Positions 1-13,221 of a stretch of 64,000 bases of DNA are shown one piece after another; position 1 is the stretch's first letter; each line of letters opens with the position of its first letter. The stretch covers positions 63,482-127,481 of the forward strand of contig WIDE01000025.1 of the NCBI GenBank assembly GCA_015039315.1, read 5' to 3'. The translations under genes were made by a program, and so were the position numbers. This stretch comes from Clavulina sp. PMI_390 (lineage: Eukaryota; Basidiomycota; Agaricomycetes; Cantharellales; Hydnaceae). Under the pieces are notes generated by a model that saw only the letters and a list, made by a program, of their open reading frames with translations, searched no databases and had not been told where the DNA came from.

Positions 1-586
1 GGGGCGCATTGTCAAGCTCGGCTCGCGGGATGAAGCTGACATAGCACACGTCAACGATAGAAGTGCTCAGGGTCATATTAATTCCGCCTACTAGTCCGTA
101 CCTATTTAGTCTGACGCTAATGGTAACTCCGGGTAGACGAACGAGAGAATGACCGTGAACGATTGTCGTCCTCACTCCAAAGCTGAAGACACCCGGGCCC
201 TTTATGAGTCACTTTGTCTCCTCTATCTGGCAGTATCTAAGGTGCTGCTCATAGAATCCGTGCTGCCTATTAGTGTCCCTCACAGGCTCAAGTTGCGAGA
301 GCGTCGGCTCTCTGCAAGCCTTTGGAATTTGCGGGTAATTCCTCATTCTGAGGTGTTGATTCCGATTGCTAATACTGCTAGGAAAAGTAAGTCGAAAGAA
401 TCATAGAGGGTGATCATTGCTTGCAGCTTATTCCATTTGGAGCGCCGCCTGAACCACATACAATTATGGCTCGAATAGGAAAAGGAGACGCTGGATTGAC
501 ACTTCATATACAGGGAGTTAAGGGACGGCAGAAAACAATCGTCGCTATTTTGGGATGACCATCTCCCTATCGACCCTGCAATCCCG
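1..586. other. no supported gene
   Basis: Only short overlapping open frames occur here on both strands, with no recognisable motif. It holds the 3' flank of the prenyltransferase gene, whose stop is at 587-589, and perhaps the edge of a gene lying outside the window. Confidence 0.5.
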
Positions 587-2327
587 TTAGGCAGATACAC
601 CTGGAGCTCGAAGATGCCTTTTCGCCCACTCTGCGGTTGTGATGGTGGCGTTCAAAGCTACGTCTAGCCGCGCAAGGCTATAATCATCCCCAAATTGCTT
701 TGTCGGAGGGTACATTGAGAGTGTCGCCAACGCCATGTAGGTATGGAACGGGTCTATTAGTGTGAAGAACAGATATCATCAGGATCAAGAAAACGTTCTT
801 ATGTAAATTGTTCAAAGTTACACACCTGGGGTCTCCTCAGGGGCTTTGGCAATCCCTCCAAAGCGAAACTGGCACCTTTCTAGAAATGCCGCGTTTGCCT
901 CCGCATTGACGAGGGCTCCTGCCCCAAGAATCTGACAGCGAGAGTAAGCATAAGCTTTGAGGCACCAAATCCTGGGCAAATAGCCTCAAGCGCGGTCTCA
1001 CTAACGTTGAGGGCTCCGCCGCACCAGAATGAGTAGCATGCGTCAGGATCCTTGTTCGTCCTCCCCTGGAACCCCCCCACTTGACGTTGTGCGAGCCAGC
1101 GGACAAGGCGAACATGCTTCATTTGCTGTTTTGAGTCGTTTTTATTTCGTGAGTCCACGGTGCTTTTGAGGTGTTCGGGGACGAGAGAAAGGCATGCAGC
1201 GGCACAGAATGTTGGACCACCTTACATGGTGATGTGAGAGGTACTCCCTTGACTGTCTTTTCCGGAGAACATGATGAATGAGATGCGTACCATGAGATTC
1301 AAGACGGGGGGTTTGTCCAAAACCCCCTTCATAAGCCTTCGACGTGAATAAGGTAAGCTAGAATTTCTGAAACACATTATTAGATTGAAACTCACTCGGC
1401 AACTCTCGATGAAGGCTAAAGCTCTTCGTACATCGATAGCATCCCAGGCATCGAGTAGATAGCATATGACAAATGCGCAGTATGTTGCTCGAAGATCGTC
1501 TTCCCCCGACGAAGGGTGAGTTGGGAAACTGCAAAATCATAGGCAGCCATTGAGTGAGAACACTCAAAAATCGACTCTTCTTTAAGCGGACCTTCCATCT
1601 GGCTGCTGTACTTTCCGTAAAAATAGTCTCAGTCCCTCCCGATCAAGTTGCGAGAAGTCATCTTGAAGGATAGCAAGAGATAGAAGGGCGGCAAACGTCA
1701 TAATGAGGTGCGGTGGGTCGTAGGGCGATGTTAACTGCGCTGACGTGCCGTCAGTACTTCTCCTTTTGTTAGGTATAAGAAGTAATTTGAGCGAGCTCTT
1801 GCATGACATACCTCATCAGGGGGTGGGCTAGGATCAACTGCATTCGCTGGGCCTGACCGAAATGCTGTGCCCCAAGGCGTCCCTAAGTGGATAGAGGAGG
1901 ATAATAATCAGAAATTCTCAGCGTCCAAAGCGTCAAATAAAAAAAAGGTAGGTACGAGACTGGCACACAGTACATACAGCGCGCCTTGACCGAACATTGT
2001 AAGGTAGGATCAGAATCGGCGACCAATACTCACTGATCTGCTGTCTCCATATCCAAGTCTTCCATGCTTGCCTTTCATCTTCCTTTGTCGCGCTCTCAAA
2101 TACAGATCTACCCAGGATATCGAGACCAGCGAGGCAGTAGAACGCAAGGACCATGCTAAATTCGCCCACGAGAAAAGATAAACATTTCCATCCAAGCTCC
2201 TTGCGAATTAACCGACAAATGGTTCATCTACTACACACCGAGAGGTATCGACTTCCACCTGAGCAGAACTCAACGCTCTGAGGCATCGAACAAAGTGGGC
2301 GCTATGTTGCTTCACAAGGAGCTGCAT
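587..2327 (-). CDS. CDC43: geranylgeranyltransferase type I beta subunit
   Basis: Catalytic beta subunit of protein geranylgeranyltransferase I, which attaches a C20 prenyl group to the C-terminal cysteine of Rho/Rac-type GTPases in the cytosol. Nine exons: 2239-2327, 2034-2155, 1812-1882, 1592-1734, 1396-1528, 1291-1336, 1006-1220, 826-931 and 587-753. They join in frame to 363 residues, close to the family size. The N-terminus reads RMVLAFYCLAGLDILG, followed by YDPPHLIMTFAALLSLAIL and the prenyltransferase repeats YEGGFGQTP and GGFQGRTNKDPDACYSFW. The three expected zinc ligands are visible: Asp261 and Cys263 in DAC, and His312 in DPFHTY. The start at 2327 precedes a typical N-terminal stretch (HFVRCLRAL). 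The alpha subunit is not in the window. Family identity is strong; some splice borders are inferred from phase. Confidence 0.88.
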
Positions 2328-3713
2328 TTGGTGGCCAGTCTCTGAAGCCCAATCCGATTTTCCGAGTTTCTATTGAGGTGTTCTCTCCAGAGAAACAGCA
2401 GAATTGTTCTTGATGTAAAACGGCGCCGATCGTCGAATAGAAAGAGAACTGGAGGAGCGAGACGTCACGGCGGTGCCGCCGCTGCAGTCACAACAGTGTG
2501 CTCTTTTCCCACCCAAGAACAGCATTGCCACTCAAGCATTAGGGTCAGGTGCGCACTTGCTCAGCATCAACAAAGCGGCCGTGATCGGGAGTTGTCGAGG
2601 CAGAAGAAATGAGCTCTGACCCGAAATTCGCGTCTGGTAATGGAATGCTGCTTCCTGGGAAAGTGGTGGAAGCAAGATGGTCATGCAGCTGCAACCGAGC
2701 CAGTTCAGGCCCTAATTGCTCTCAGGAACCATACTAATGGGAGACGGAGATTATGACGACCCGAAATTCTATACTATTTAGAAAGAAGATGAATGAGATA
2801 AGTGGGATTCGCTCTCGCCGCCGGCCACACGCAAGAAACAGATGAATTACCTTTCCCCAGTTCTCTGGTAGTGATTTTTTTTTCTTGGGACTGCGTGTCA
2901 ACCGCGCAGAGCTGAGCTCATACCGCGGGCCTCTTCATCATTTTCAACCTCCAAAAAAAGAATGATGGTCTCACGATCGAGCAAAATGCCCAACGCATCA
3001 ATGCACCAATAATGGAGCCTTGGCGTTGTCAAGCTGGGTGGGTTCACTCGGCCTCGAAGACAACACAGCACACCGTCGCCGTTCTCTCCGAGCGAGTGCC
3101 ATAGCAGCTTCATAAAGAAATGCTCATTACTCGCCAATAATGCTTCTTTTTATCTTCCTTGTGCCTGGATTGCGGCCGAAGAAAAGAAGAGGAAGGCGAT
3201 AAGTGGCTGTCGAGCACTCGCGAGGCTTCGGCATGACCAGCGCTGCCGCACCTTGGACGACATCATCCACGCCTTCCTGGGCCCGAACTCATGGCTCGCA
3301 ACTCAGTACCGATGCGAGTTTAGTATGGTCAGTTGACCCAGTAGAACGAGCCTGGCTTTGTTGGGTGAGGCTAGGACTTTTGACTGGCCACAGGTCTCTA
3401 TCGATAGGTCATTTCGCCGATGAGTCAGAGTGCAACGCTTGTCATGCGCCGGTATCACGGCCGTGTGTCGAGATCAGAAGACGGGAAAGTCCATAAGCCT
3501 CATAGAATTGCAATGACCCACCACCAACGCGGGACAACCTAGCGACGAGGGCAGCCACACAGTCCCCGCCGCCGACTTCTCCGACCCAACCGTGTGGAGG
3601 ATTCCCCGCCATCACGCTCCATAAAACACTCCAAATTTCTCTCACTCTTCCCTCAGTCCTTCCATTCCCCTCATCCACCCACTCTCCTTCATTTTCTTCC
3701 AGCAGCAGTCGCC
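2328..3713. other. intergenic, no supported gene
   Basis: Divergent upstream region shared by the prenyltransferase gene (-) and the hexosaminidase gene (+). Open frames are short and unlike any family I know. It contains a T-rich run near 2874-2884 and a pyrimidine-rich leader just before the ATG at 3714. Confidence 0.5.
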
Positions 3714-5943
3714 ATGGTTGGACGCCTCGGCATCGCTGCTCTCAGCGGCCTCCTCGCGCTCGCTACACCAGCCTTCTCTTTATGGCCAATCCCCAGCTCG
3801 CTATCAGAAGGCACCACGGTCATCAAGCTGTCGAGCTCGTTCTCCATCCAGCTTTCCGGCTCCCTCACTACTAAGAATGCTCCATCAGACTTGAAGGATG
3901 CTGGTAAGTGGCACATGTTTCACATTTAGGCTCGCAATTCTGCGCCGCGTCGGGGCCACTCGATCCAACAACTCCCCCGCATCCCGAAACTCTCAAAACT
4001 AAACTAATTGAAATCTCGCCGTCCGTAGTGACCCGCACTCTCAGCCAGCTCAAGAATGACAAAATGGACCGTCTCATCATCGGTGGCAGCGCGTCCGACG
4101 CGTCCTCTCTCAACAAGGCCCCCACCCTCACCTCTCTCCGCGTCGTCTACTCAGGCAACACGCGCAACCTCCTCAGCATTGCCCAGAACGCACAGCTCCC
4201 CATCGGCCAGCGTTATGAGGATTACTCGCTGAGCGTTCCTGCTGGCGGAGTTGCTACCCTCACCTCAAACAGCACTCTAGGCTTGTTCAGAGGTCTCACC
4301 ACCTTTACGCAGCTTTGGTACACCTACCAGAACACCATCTACGCCGTTTCTGCCCCCGTCACCATCTCGGATAAGCCTGCCTACGTTCGTATTATTTCCT
4401 CCCTTCGTGATGCTCCATTTCCTCCATCTGATGATGAGCGTTGTCACTTCTAGCCGTGGCGTGGGTTTATGCTCGACACGGCTCGGAATTAGTATGTCCC
4501 CAATTCATTAAGCCTGTGATTCGCCCATCCTGACTTTTTTGTCTTCTCCAGCTACCCCGTTGCTGACATTCTACGCACCCTTGATGGCATGTCTTGGGTC
4601 AAGCAAAATGTGTAAGTCTCTAATGCTTGGCTTTGTACTTCCCACTTCGTCTCACAAGCATCTGCATAGGTTCCACTGGCACATTGTTGATTCGCAGTCC
4701 TTCCCTATGGAGGTCCCCGGCTTCCCTGAGCTCTCTGCCAAGGGTGCCTACTCCTCTAGCCAGGTATACACCCAGGCCCAGATTGCCGAGGTGATTGCGT
4801 ATGCTGGAGCGGTCAGTTTGCCTTCCTCTTGCACTGCACGATCAGTTGCTGACGCCATGCCACGCATTGGCTATTCTTTAGCGTGGTATCGACGTGATGC
4901 TTGAGATTGACACCCCAGGCCACACCTCCATCATCGGCCACTCCCACCCTGACTATATTGCTTGCTTCGAGGCCGCTCCTTGGGCCTCGTATGCCAACGA
5001 GCCTCCTGCGGGCCAGCTCCGTCTCGCTGCGCCTGAAGTTCTCACTTTCACGACTGAGCTCTTCACCGCAGTTCTCAACAAGAACTACGCCGGCACGCTC
5101 TTCAGCACCGGTGGAGATGAGATCAACGCTAACTGCTACAACACCGACAACGCTACCCAGGCTGAGTTGGCTAGCAAGGGCATCACCTTTGACCAGGCTT
5201 TGAGTGACTTCGTGGTCAATGGTCACGCTGCCGTCAGGAAGGCTGGCAAGACTCCTGTTGTCTGGGAGGAAATGGTCCTCTCGAACCCTGTAACCCTCGG
5301 AAACGACACTGTTGTCCTGTGAGTTTCCCTTCCTTCTCTACAACTTTGATTGCACCTTTTATCTCATACTTCTTCGCAGTGTCTGGATCTCTTCGGACGA
5401 CGCTGCTGCCGTCGTGCAGAAGGACTTCCGCATCGTCCATGCCCCCTCCGACTACTTCTACCTTGACTGTGGTGGTGGCGGCTGGGTTGGCGACTACGTC
5501 CCTGGCAACTCTTGGTGCGATCCCTTCAAGACCTGGCAAAAGGTGTGTTCTCTTTTTGCTGTGTAACCACTCTCCACGAGATCCCATTTCTCACTCCCTT
5601 TCCTTTCATTTGCATCCCCGAACTTCAGGCGTACTCCTTCGACCCGCTTGCCAACATCACTGCTGACCAAGCCTCCCTCGTTCTTGGTGGTCAGCACCTT
5701 CTGTGGTCTGAGCAGTCTGGACCTGACAACTTGGACCCTATCGTATGGCCCCGTGCTGCCGCATCCGCTGAGATCTTCTGGACTGGTGCCACCCTCCCTG
5801 ATGGGACGGCTGCCAACACCAAGGAGGCTCTCCCCCGCTTGCACGATATCAGGTACCGCATGGTGCAGCGTGGTATCAATGCCATCAACTTGCAGCCCCA
5901 CTGGTGCGCAGTTAGGCCCGACAAGTGTGATCTTTCGGCGTGA
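3714..5943 (+). CDS. secreted beta-N-acetylhexosaminidase, GH20
   Basis: Removes terminal N-acetylglucosamine from chito-oligosaccharides and N-glycans; in fungi it works with chitinases in wall turnover. Eight exons (3714-3903, 4029-4384, 4454-4491, 4552-4611, 4670-4811, 4882-5318, 5380-5542, 5629-5943) join to 566 residues. A signal peptide covers about residues 1-22 (ends ATPAFS), followed by LWPIPSSL, typical of fungal GH20 enzymes. The catalytic TIM barrel shows [12 protein letters not shown] (about 215-226), DTPGH, and the STGGDEIN motif with the Asp341-Glu342 pair: Glu is the general acid and Asp orients the substrate acetamido group. A WCDPFKTW segment and [10 protein letters not shown] follow. 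The start was chosen because an intact signal peptide begins there. A plausible AATAAA lies at 6118-6123. Secretion and wall role are inferred. Confidence 0.93.
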
Positions 5944-6520
5944 TCCATCTCTCTCTTCGTCGTACCTCGGTCTAGCTTCTCTCCTCTATAAACTTATTTG
6001 GTTGTCATGTCCCTGGAGTCCGCGTAACCACCAAAATTACGGATATGTCCAGGGTGTGCGTGTGTATTTATCGCTCGCAGCTCCCCAGCTCTCAGAGCAT
6101 TGTTACTTTGTATGTAAAATAAAGCAGTTGCTTTATTTCAATATATTACACCCTCCTTCCTATCACTCTCCCGATACTGCCAAGTAAGGACTGGGGGATT
6201 TGACCGATGCTCAATGATACTTACTTACTTGTTCCACGCAACAAGGTCGGAAGCATTCCTAGCCCATCCGGCGGGAGAACCCGTTGTCTCCGATCAGGTC
6301 TAGAGAGAGTCTGCGATGATAATTCTAAAGGCACTAGTAATCGTCATTTACCTTGTGTTTTGTGGGCAAATCCTTGACGTCATTTTGATTTGTGGCGATC
6401 ACATTGTTGGCCAGGTCCGTTGGCACGTGAGCAGCTTCTCAACTCTGCTCCCTCAACTCTCAACTTTCTGCTCAGAACACTATACACTAAGGACAGACGA
6501 AAACTCCCCGTGGGCTGGAA
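5944..6520. other. 3' flank and promoter region
   Basis: It contains the 3' end of the hexosaminidase transcript (AATAAA at 6118-6123) and the upstream region of the next + strand gene, including a CACGTG at 6424-6429. I see no gene. Confidence 0.5.
6424..6429. promoter_or_regulatory. CACGTG palindrome upstream of orphan gene
   Basis: A CACGTG hexamer about 92 bp before the ATG at 6521. The hexamer is the core bound by basic helix-loop-helix factors of the Cbf1/USF type. Function here is inferred from position only. Confidence 0.35.
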
Positions 6521-8614
6521 ATGGATGCTACGGAACGACAGGTGGTGCCAACCGACGGCGATGAGGACGCCGAGCTCGACCTCCTGATTGACTTGTTGGC
6601 CGATAGCTCCGGAAGCTCCCCAAAGTCCACCTCGCATGGGCTCTCTCACGAAAGCGCGAGTAAAGATGCCGCGTACGTGGATCATGACGAAGTGAGCCAC
6701 TGGAGAGTTCTTCCTGAATAAATATGCACTGATGGCAGAGCACGTTTGCGTATCAGCACCACTCGCCCATGTCGTACATTTCGCCAACTGAACCTCCAAA
6801 CGAATCTAACAGCATCGTGTTTGAAGGTCTTCGACAATCTACTCCCATTCCCCGCCGCTATTCAAGTGCTGCTCCCGCGACTCCTTTCAGCCCGGATGTA
6901 CGTTTATGCATAACCATAAAAGATCTACACAACTGCGCTGAACTTGTGATTTGCCCACCCACTAGGCCCACGAGGAGTTTTTGCCACAAGTCCCACCCAT
7001 GGCCCCACACATTCCGGCCGTCCGCTCCGTCACTCATCTCTCAAATCCATCACCACTCGGTGCTGCCGCCTTGACCACACCCCGTGGTTTCCCGGTCCCT
7101 GTCGCGAGTGTTGTCACCGATATACCCGCCCATCACACCTCTTCCGGCCGTAATCCACCTCCTCAGACTACGTTCCGCATTCCAATGGCCGCTCTGCACG
7201 CCATCAACCCCGAACTCCTCCCTGTTTCGCCATTCCTTTTGTCTCCCACCCTAGCAACTGGCACCCTTCCAGGACAAAATGTGTCCACGATCGCTCGTGA
7301 TGGATCGCGATCTCCTTTCTTTGTTCAGCTATCCCCAACATCCTCTCCTCCTATCCGAATGCGCTCGTTGAGCCAAGCGAGCATCGAAGCTACTCGGGAT
7401 CCTAACACTCTCCTTTCTCCGCCCGTACGTTGAGTCGAGCAATTGAATTTATCTCTTAAAATCCACTATCTAATAGATTATCATTAGAATATTCAAGTTC
7501 GCGGCAGTACACACCATTTAGCAATGAGCGTTGGGTCACGAGTATCAACTATAGATCAACTGGCTATGGATCTTGAATACGCTCGTGCTGAGCTTTCGGC
7601 TGCTCACCAGGAGTGCGAGCGCCTGCGCCAACTAGTGCAAGATCATCTAGAGCCCAATGATTCTCCCGGTGAAAGGATAAAACCTGGAGTCAATATTCCA
7701 AGCGAATCCCAACTGCCACAAGAAGGGGTGCAGAAGGAGGCCTTGGTTCTGGAACGTCAGGAAAGTCTCACCGCCGCTCTTAGTACGCAAGTTGAGGCCC
7801 CATCCACCCCTCAAAGATCACGCTCTCCATTTGTTCGACCCGAGAACTCTCCTCCACTGATTAAGGATATCGAGTCATTGACGGAGCGACAGGCGAAGGA
7901 CAAGCTATCCGTATGTATAGGCCCGCTGTCATGATAGTTGATATGATTCTAATGCCTGGGTATGTCTTGGGTACGTAGGAAATCCTCACTTACCTCGCCT
8001 TACCCGCATCAGCACTCGATGAGATTCCTTCGGTGTTAGAAACTTCTACTAAAGCCCAAGCGGATCCTTCCCAACCTCCCCAGCCTACACGAAACCCCGC
8101 CGCTATGCCTGTCTTCTCGCCCACCCCTCTGCCTTTTCATGCTCATCCTCACAGTCGTTCCCGACCGTCCTCTCGGACGTCCTCCCGCCCCCCACCCGTA
8201 TCCTCCGTCGCCCCTCCAGCTGCCGTCCAGCCCTTACCGTCGGTCCCTAAGAGTTTTCCAGACCTCAAGCGGGCGCTCTCATTTGTCCAGCTCGCAGACG
8301 AGCTCGTGTGGAAACGTGCCTTGCTCGCATCATATGGCGTCGCCATTGGATCCACGGGCCCGATTGCTGGGGCGCAGGCCAAGCGACATGTCGCGCCAGT
8401 AGACTTTCTCAGATTGCGTGATGGCCAAACGGTGACCAGGAACAGAGAGACAGGGTCAATCAAAACACAAGCAGAAGCTGAAGTCGACAACGATCCAGAC
8501 GTATTCGGCGAAGCCAATCTAATCGCATTGCGGGAGAGGTTGGGGCTTTGGGAGAGGGCAATCAGAAGCCGTCCCTCAGGTGCTGGCCATGGTATAGGTG
8601 GAGCTAGGAGGTGA
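6521..8614 (+). CDS. Ser/Pro-rich coiled-coil orphan protein
   Basis: I do not recognise a family. Five exons (6521-6691, 6739-6897, 6966-7424, 7488-7910, 7979-8614) join to 615 residues through four short introns (47-68 nt), which supports a real gene. The N-terminus is acidic (DGDEDAELDLLIDLL). Then come Ser/Pro-rich stretches with several SPF and SPP motifs that could be phosphorylation sites, and a predicted coiled coil (AMDLEYARAELSAAHQECER). A second Pro/Ser/Arg-rich linker leads to a more ordered C-terminal segment of about 120 residues containing FPDLKRALSFVQLADELVWK and ALRERLGLWERAIRSR. The low-complexity layout suggests a nuclear or cytoplasmic scaffold or regulator, but no catalytic motif is visible. 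Confidence 0.72.
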
Positions 8615-9186
8615 CGCCACGACAGTTCTTTCTTCGAGGTCTGCTATCCGTTTTGGTCTTTGTTTAGGGACTCCTTGTCTCTCGATCTTGCACATTTCGC
8701 TACCTGTACCACAGTAATCGAGACTTATCTTAACTCTTTCCATGTCCCTTTATCCATGTGTTCACTAAATTAGCTGGATGCTACCCATATCTTTCCCGAG
8801 TGCGATGAAGTACAATATCCGTAAACCTGGAGATAACGGTCCATATTGTCGGGAACGAAAGAAGGAGTGTTCGGATAGGAAAGAGCACAACAAAAGACCA
8901 CCCACTCCGCTAATTTGCAGTGGCATCCGCTTCAGGATGTTGGGTACAGAATCATCAGGATGAATCGCAATGCTTATTGGGACCACAGCATGGTGCCCCG
9001 TTCGCAAACTCACTAGGGGGCGTCATGCGCAGTATAGTTGTGTAATAGTTTATAAGAGCACCTATCGTCCGTGCTGTCGCTCATTTTTGGGTATACCACG
9101 TTACTAGCTGAGACATCAGAGTCATTCATCCTCACGGGCAGAGAATTCACTCACAGTCAACACTTTTTGCGTGTCCCGCTGCTAGA
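8615..9186. other. convergent 3' intergenic region
   Basis: Lies between the stop of the + strand orphan and the stop of the - strand membrane protein. Only short open frames are present and none is supported. Confidence 0.5.
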
Positions 9187-11553
9187 TTATAATTCACTCT
9201 CTTCAAAGTCCACTTGCAGACGCAGTGGTCCGTCTGTATCGGGTCTGATTCCAATTTTGATCGTTCCACTCATGTCTTGGGTCTCTAGATCGGTCAAGGA
9301 AGTCACCGATCCGGCACGTGAATGCATTGCTTGGCGTTTACGAGACGATACACTCAAGCGCGGGCCATTTCGGGAATTCCTAGATTCCTCTTCCGTGGTA
9401 ACCATGCCGTCGAGATCTGTCGAAGAGACATCAGAGGACGCTGCGACAGTCCCTAAAGGAGAAGGACCCCGCCTGCGGTTCTGGTCGCGAGTGGGTGATA
9501 TGGGGAGCTGCATGAGTCTTGAAGTTGCGTTTTGGAGCGAGGTGAGTTGCCAATGCCGCAAAACGATTTCATGGACAAGAGTAGAGGTGTCGCTGAGGCG
9601 CTGTTGTGCGATGAAAATGTCGGACACCATATGGTTCTCGTGCTCCGTTGGGCTGGTAGGTGAATCGTGATCTGTTGTTGGTGCCACGCTGTGGTATTTG
9701 GTATGGAGGAATGGGGCGGATATGCCAAGTAGCAGAATGAAGAGAGCTAAAAGAAGGAGGAGAACAATAAAGACCCATGATGTGATAATCGGGATGCTAA
9801 TTGCCAAGACATCGACAGAGTATATGCCGAGGATAGGATCCAGTTGTAGGGCACCGGCACTCCAGCCAAGGAGACGGTTGGAAAACATGCGAGCAAATTC
9901 GAGGGCTAGGTGGTCTACATCGCTCCCAAGATCGTTCGCAATTAAGGTAACATCGGCCTGAAGCTGAGCGTCCAGATAGCGAGTGCTTCGAGGGTAGAGT
10001 TGTGCGTTCTTTCCTGTTAGAGCGGGACTGGATCCATAAAATGGGAGAGTCCGACTAACGGCAATCGGGGCCGCTATACTACTGGTGAGGTTTAAGGACA
10101 TCAGATCGAGGCGAATCTCGCCTTGAGAGACGGAATAGGTCGCGTCGAACACCAATGTCGAACAAGTATAAGTGAAACAAAAGGTCTTTGGTAAATCGCC
10201 TTCTGGGGCTTCGGGATCTGAACCCAAGGCAAGCATCCGGAACCACTCCATGAAGATGATTTTAGTAGGATCAGGGATTCCCGAACCGGTATCGTTCGAA
10301 AATGTCTCGTTATGGGGCAGGTCAACATATGCCGGGAAGCACATGAAACCAATGTGGGTGAAGTTAGGATGTGTGGTCCCGAAATCGGCAGTGAGATCAT
10401 CATCTATCCATGGAGTCATGATAAGAAGTTCTGGGCGCTCTTGCATGACGCTCGTGCCATATTGTACGCTATAAGGGTCACCAATACCAGAGCAAGCTTC
10501 AATGGTTTCAGTTGTCGAGTTCACGAGACATGAAGGTCGTCGCAAGTGACATTCAGTACCTACAGCGATCGTCTGGGATGTAAAGGACAGCGGGGTGGGA
10601 TGAGGACCTATGAAAGATACATAGGTCCTTTCTGCCATCATGCCAGAAGCAACCGCTGAGGAGTCCGCCGTCAGGATACTTTCGTAAATTGAAAAGTTAT
10701 CGCTGGCGTTCCGGCCCCCCGCACTGGCGACGGATGGGTTAGCCGAAACGGGACACTGAGTTTGCTCGTTGCAATCTGGGAGCACGAAAATCATGCCGTT
10801 GACAATCGCCGCAGCATTTTGTGGTAGAATTGTCGAGGTTGTTGAGTTGTGCAGCACAGTATCAACAACTTTAGTGCCCACTGAGAGAATGAAAAATATT
10901 AATGAGAATGAGGCGGCCACGAGAATCATCGGTGTTAATGGGGCTCGGGTTTTCGAGATGTAACGGCAGGTTTTGTGGAGGGCCGTCGAGAGATGATGTA
11001 CCAAAGGAATTCTGCGACTGTGGACGCAGATCCATGTGCTATCATATCTGATATGAGATGAAACTGGTACGGCGAGGGGAGATAAGCTGATTTCCCTTTT
11101 GACCGAGAGGCCTGCAGCCAGAGATATCCGATATGAAAGGCCAGCAGCGTCATCGCCCAGACCCCAACATCGCCGCTACAAACAACATCAAATCAGATGT
11201 TAGTTGTGGCACTTCTTGATGAGCAGTATTCCTCGCATAATGCTACTAGCAATTGAGGATATTAGAAGGGGGGTGATGTATATCTCATTTCTTCCGATTG
11301 GAAATGACAGGTCTTCTTGGACTGGTCTCACGAAAGTGTGATTGGCGTAATACACCCCATGCGGAGATCCAAGGCGCAAGGAGATTAAGAAAAACACGCC
11401 AAGTCCAAGAGGGATGGCCGCCACTAGTGTGTATCGCACGATTATCCACGATCCGGAACTAGTTCGCTGTGGATGATCCTGGCAGTCAGGTTGATGACGA
11501 GAGTTAGCCCTACGAAACTGAGAAGAAAACAGTGCCTGAGTGATAGCATCCAT
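9187..11553 (-). CDS. multi-pass membrane protein with large glycosylated outer domain
   Basis: Family not named; the layout resembles multi-pass hypothetical proteins common in Agaricomycetes. The model 11213-11553, 11071-11175, 9187-11017 joins in frame to 758 residues. Hydrophobic segments occur near the N-terminus (WIIVRYTLVAAIPLGLGVFF, then VWAMTLLAFHIGYLWL and MILVAASFSLIFFILSV). A long region with several N-x-S/T sites follows, then a C-terminal helix (ITSWVFIVLLLLLALFILLL) and a Ser/Thr/Arg-rich cytoplasmic tail. Two junctions are uncertain. The first intron is only 37 nt. The second uses a weak GTACCA donor at 11070; without it the conserved-looking upstream frame runs through to about 10940 and a frameshift would be needed. 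No transport or enzymatic motif is seen. Confidence 0.62.
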
Positions 11554-13221
11554 CTGGATTCAGTCATTATTACCCACATTGTGATTTTGACGATCCACCG
11601 AGGAACTTCTCGATTCGAGCTGCAAAAGATGGATCGATTCTTGAGAGCCTACTGGGAATAGATCCTATGTAACGAGGATGTCAATATATGATAGACGCTT
11701 GAATGATGTTTTGTCGAAACTACATCTGTAGAGGTCCTCGACTCGCTGCGCCCATTTTCTGAGACGAAACTCTCCCGCATGTCCGCCATTATGGCTCCGC
11801 TGAACAATATAACCAGGGGATACCAGAGGAAGAGAGGTGCGGCTCTGCGCTCGCAGCGGGTCTTGAAAGGAGAACCACTGAACGTTTAATGCAATGGGGA
11901 TACGGACTCGCTCAGGTATCGGCGAGAGATCGACTGAGAGGGGTTGCACTCAGGGGGAATGATGAAGGCAAAAGGCATCTTGATATATCCTGTTCAGAGC
12001 CACATCCTCCCAGATTCACTCAACAATCCCCATAAGGAATCTCTTACGTTTAGATAGAGGGCTATCAGAGACTCTTCATCTAGCATTAATACCTCAGTGA
12101 TGCGGTACTGAACAGCGGCGTTAAGTACATCTGTTGACAGAATCGCCTTAGTCAAAGTGACGGTCGTATGCTGCTGAACCCGTGTTGGTTTGCTGGTTTT
12201 GGAAGCTGCTTCGTTGAGGACTCGCTTGCCAGGTTCGCGTGCTACGGTTTCTAGGCTAGGATTTCCCTGGAAGATATTAAACAATGTTAACCAAACTGCA
12301 TAGCTAGCTCGCGTTAATTACTACGCCTAATGAGGATAATCTCTCTTACTGTGAAGGTTTCCAGTCGGTCTCATGAATGTGGGACTCGTGGAAGCGCCAG
12401 TCGAGCGCCCAACACTACACTCCCAACTCAGGCGCTTGAGAGTATGCAGCTGTTGGGATGTATGTCTACTGTTGTCAGCTAGTTAAGATTTTTTTTGGCG
12501 CTTGTAGCGGGAATTACGGTGCCACTGCTAGAGCAGGTTGTGGCTGCACCGAACCCGACATATGACGAGGTATTCCTTGTCGAGAACATTCGCTCGGCGC
12601 GACTGTAAATACTATGTGTCAACTTGACGCTGTGCTTAGCTACCTCTCAAGGAGCCAAGCTGCCTGATGAGTCTTACTGCTGGATATCTCAATATCGCCA
12701 GGCCCTTCTTTACTGGACTCTATTTGGTGCCGATGTCTGCTAGACTTTATGATGAGTGGATCTCAATGCTACACCGCCTGCGGTAAGAATGATATTATCA
12801 CCTGTACCCTAGATTGCTGTGACCATGATAGCCGATTGAATAAACACCTTGCGAATGAGTTTGTAACCGAAAGCTGATTGCCTGACTCATACTTGCGCTC
12901 AAGCACTGCCTGCACGTTTCCATACTTAAGCCTCGGGAAATATTTGTGGGCGGCTGGGAAGTTTTGTACACTCTCGTCAAGCTGCCCCTGTTCGATCATA
13001 ATCCCATGCTTCCCCGCACTAGCTACAGTAGGTTCTACATCGAACGATAGGAGATATGCTGCCGAATTATGCATACGATGACCACCAGCTTGATCATTGT
13101 GGGCGGAAAGCTTCCCCACCCTCTCACCAGTCAGTGATCGGAAATTCAGTTTCAAGAACTGTCACCCAATGTAAGGTGGCTCTCCTCAGGTGGTCTAAGG
13201 AGAATACTGAAACTTTTGCTT
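11554..13221. other. unresolved region with possible gene fragments
   Basis: The minus strand has two open stretches (11665-11949 and 11994-12284) that look moderately coding, the second containing VTLTKAILSTDVLNAAVQ. I could not join them by convincing splice sites or assign a family. The interval 12300-12760 shows nothing. The 5' exon of the Cys-tailed gene at 13222 should lie near 13000-13170 but was not found. Confidence 0.35.

Noticed and set aside
9071..9670. 199-codon + strand frame
   Set aside because: Antisense shadow of the membrane-protein tail, which has the better hydrophobic and homology pattern.
12769..13155. 128-codon minus-strand frame upstream of the Cys-tailed copy
   Set aside because: No recognisable motif, and it overlaps the region where a + strand 5' exon is expected.
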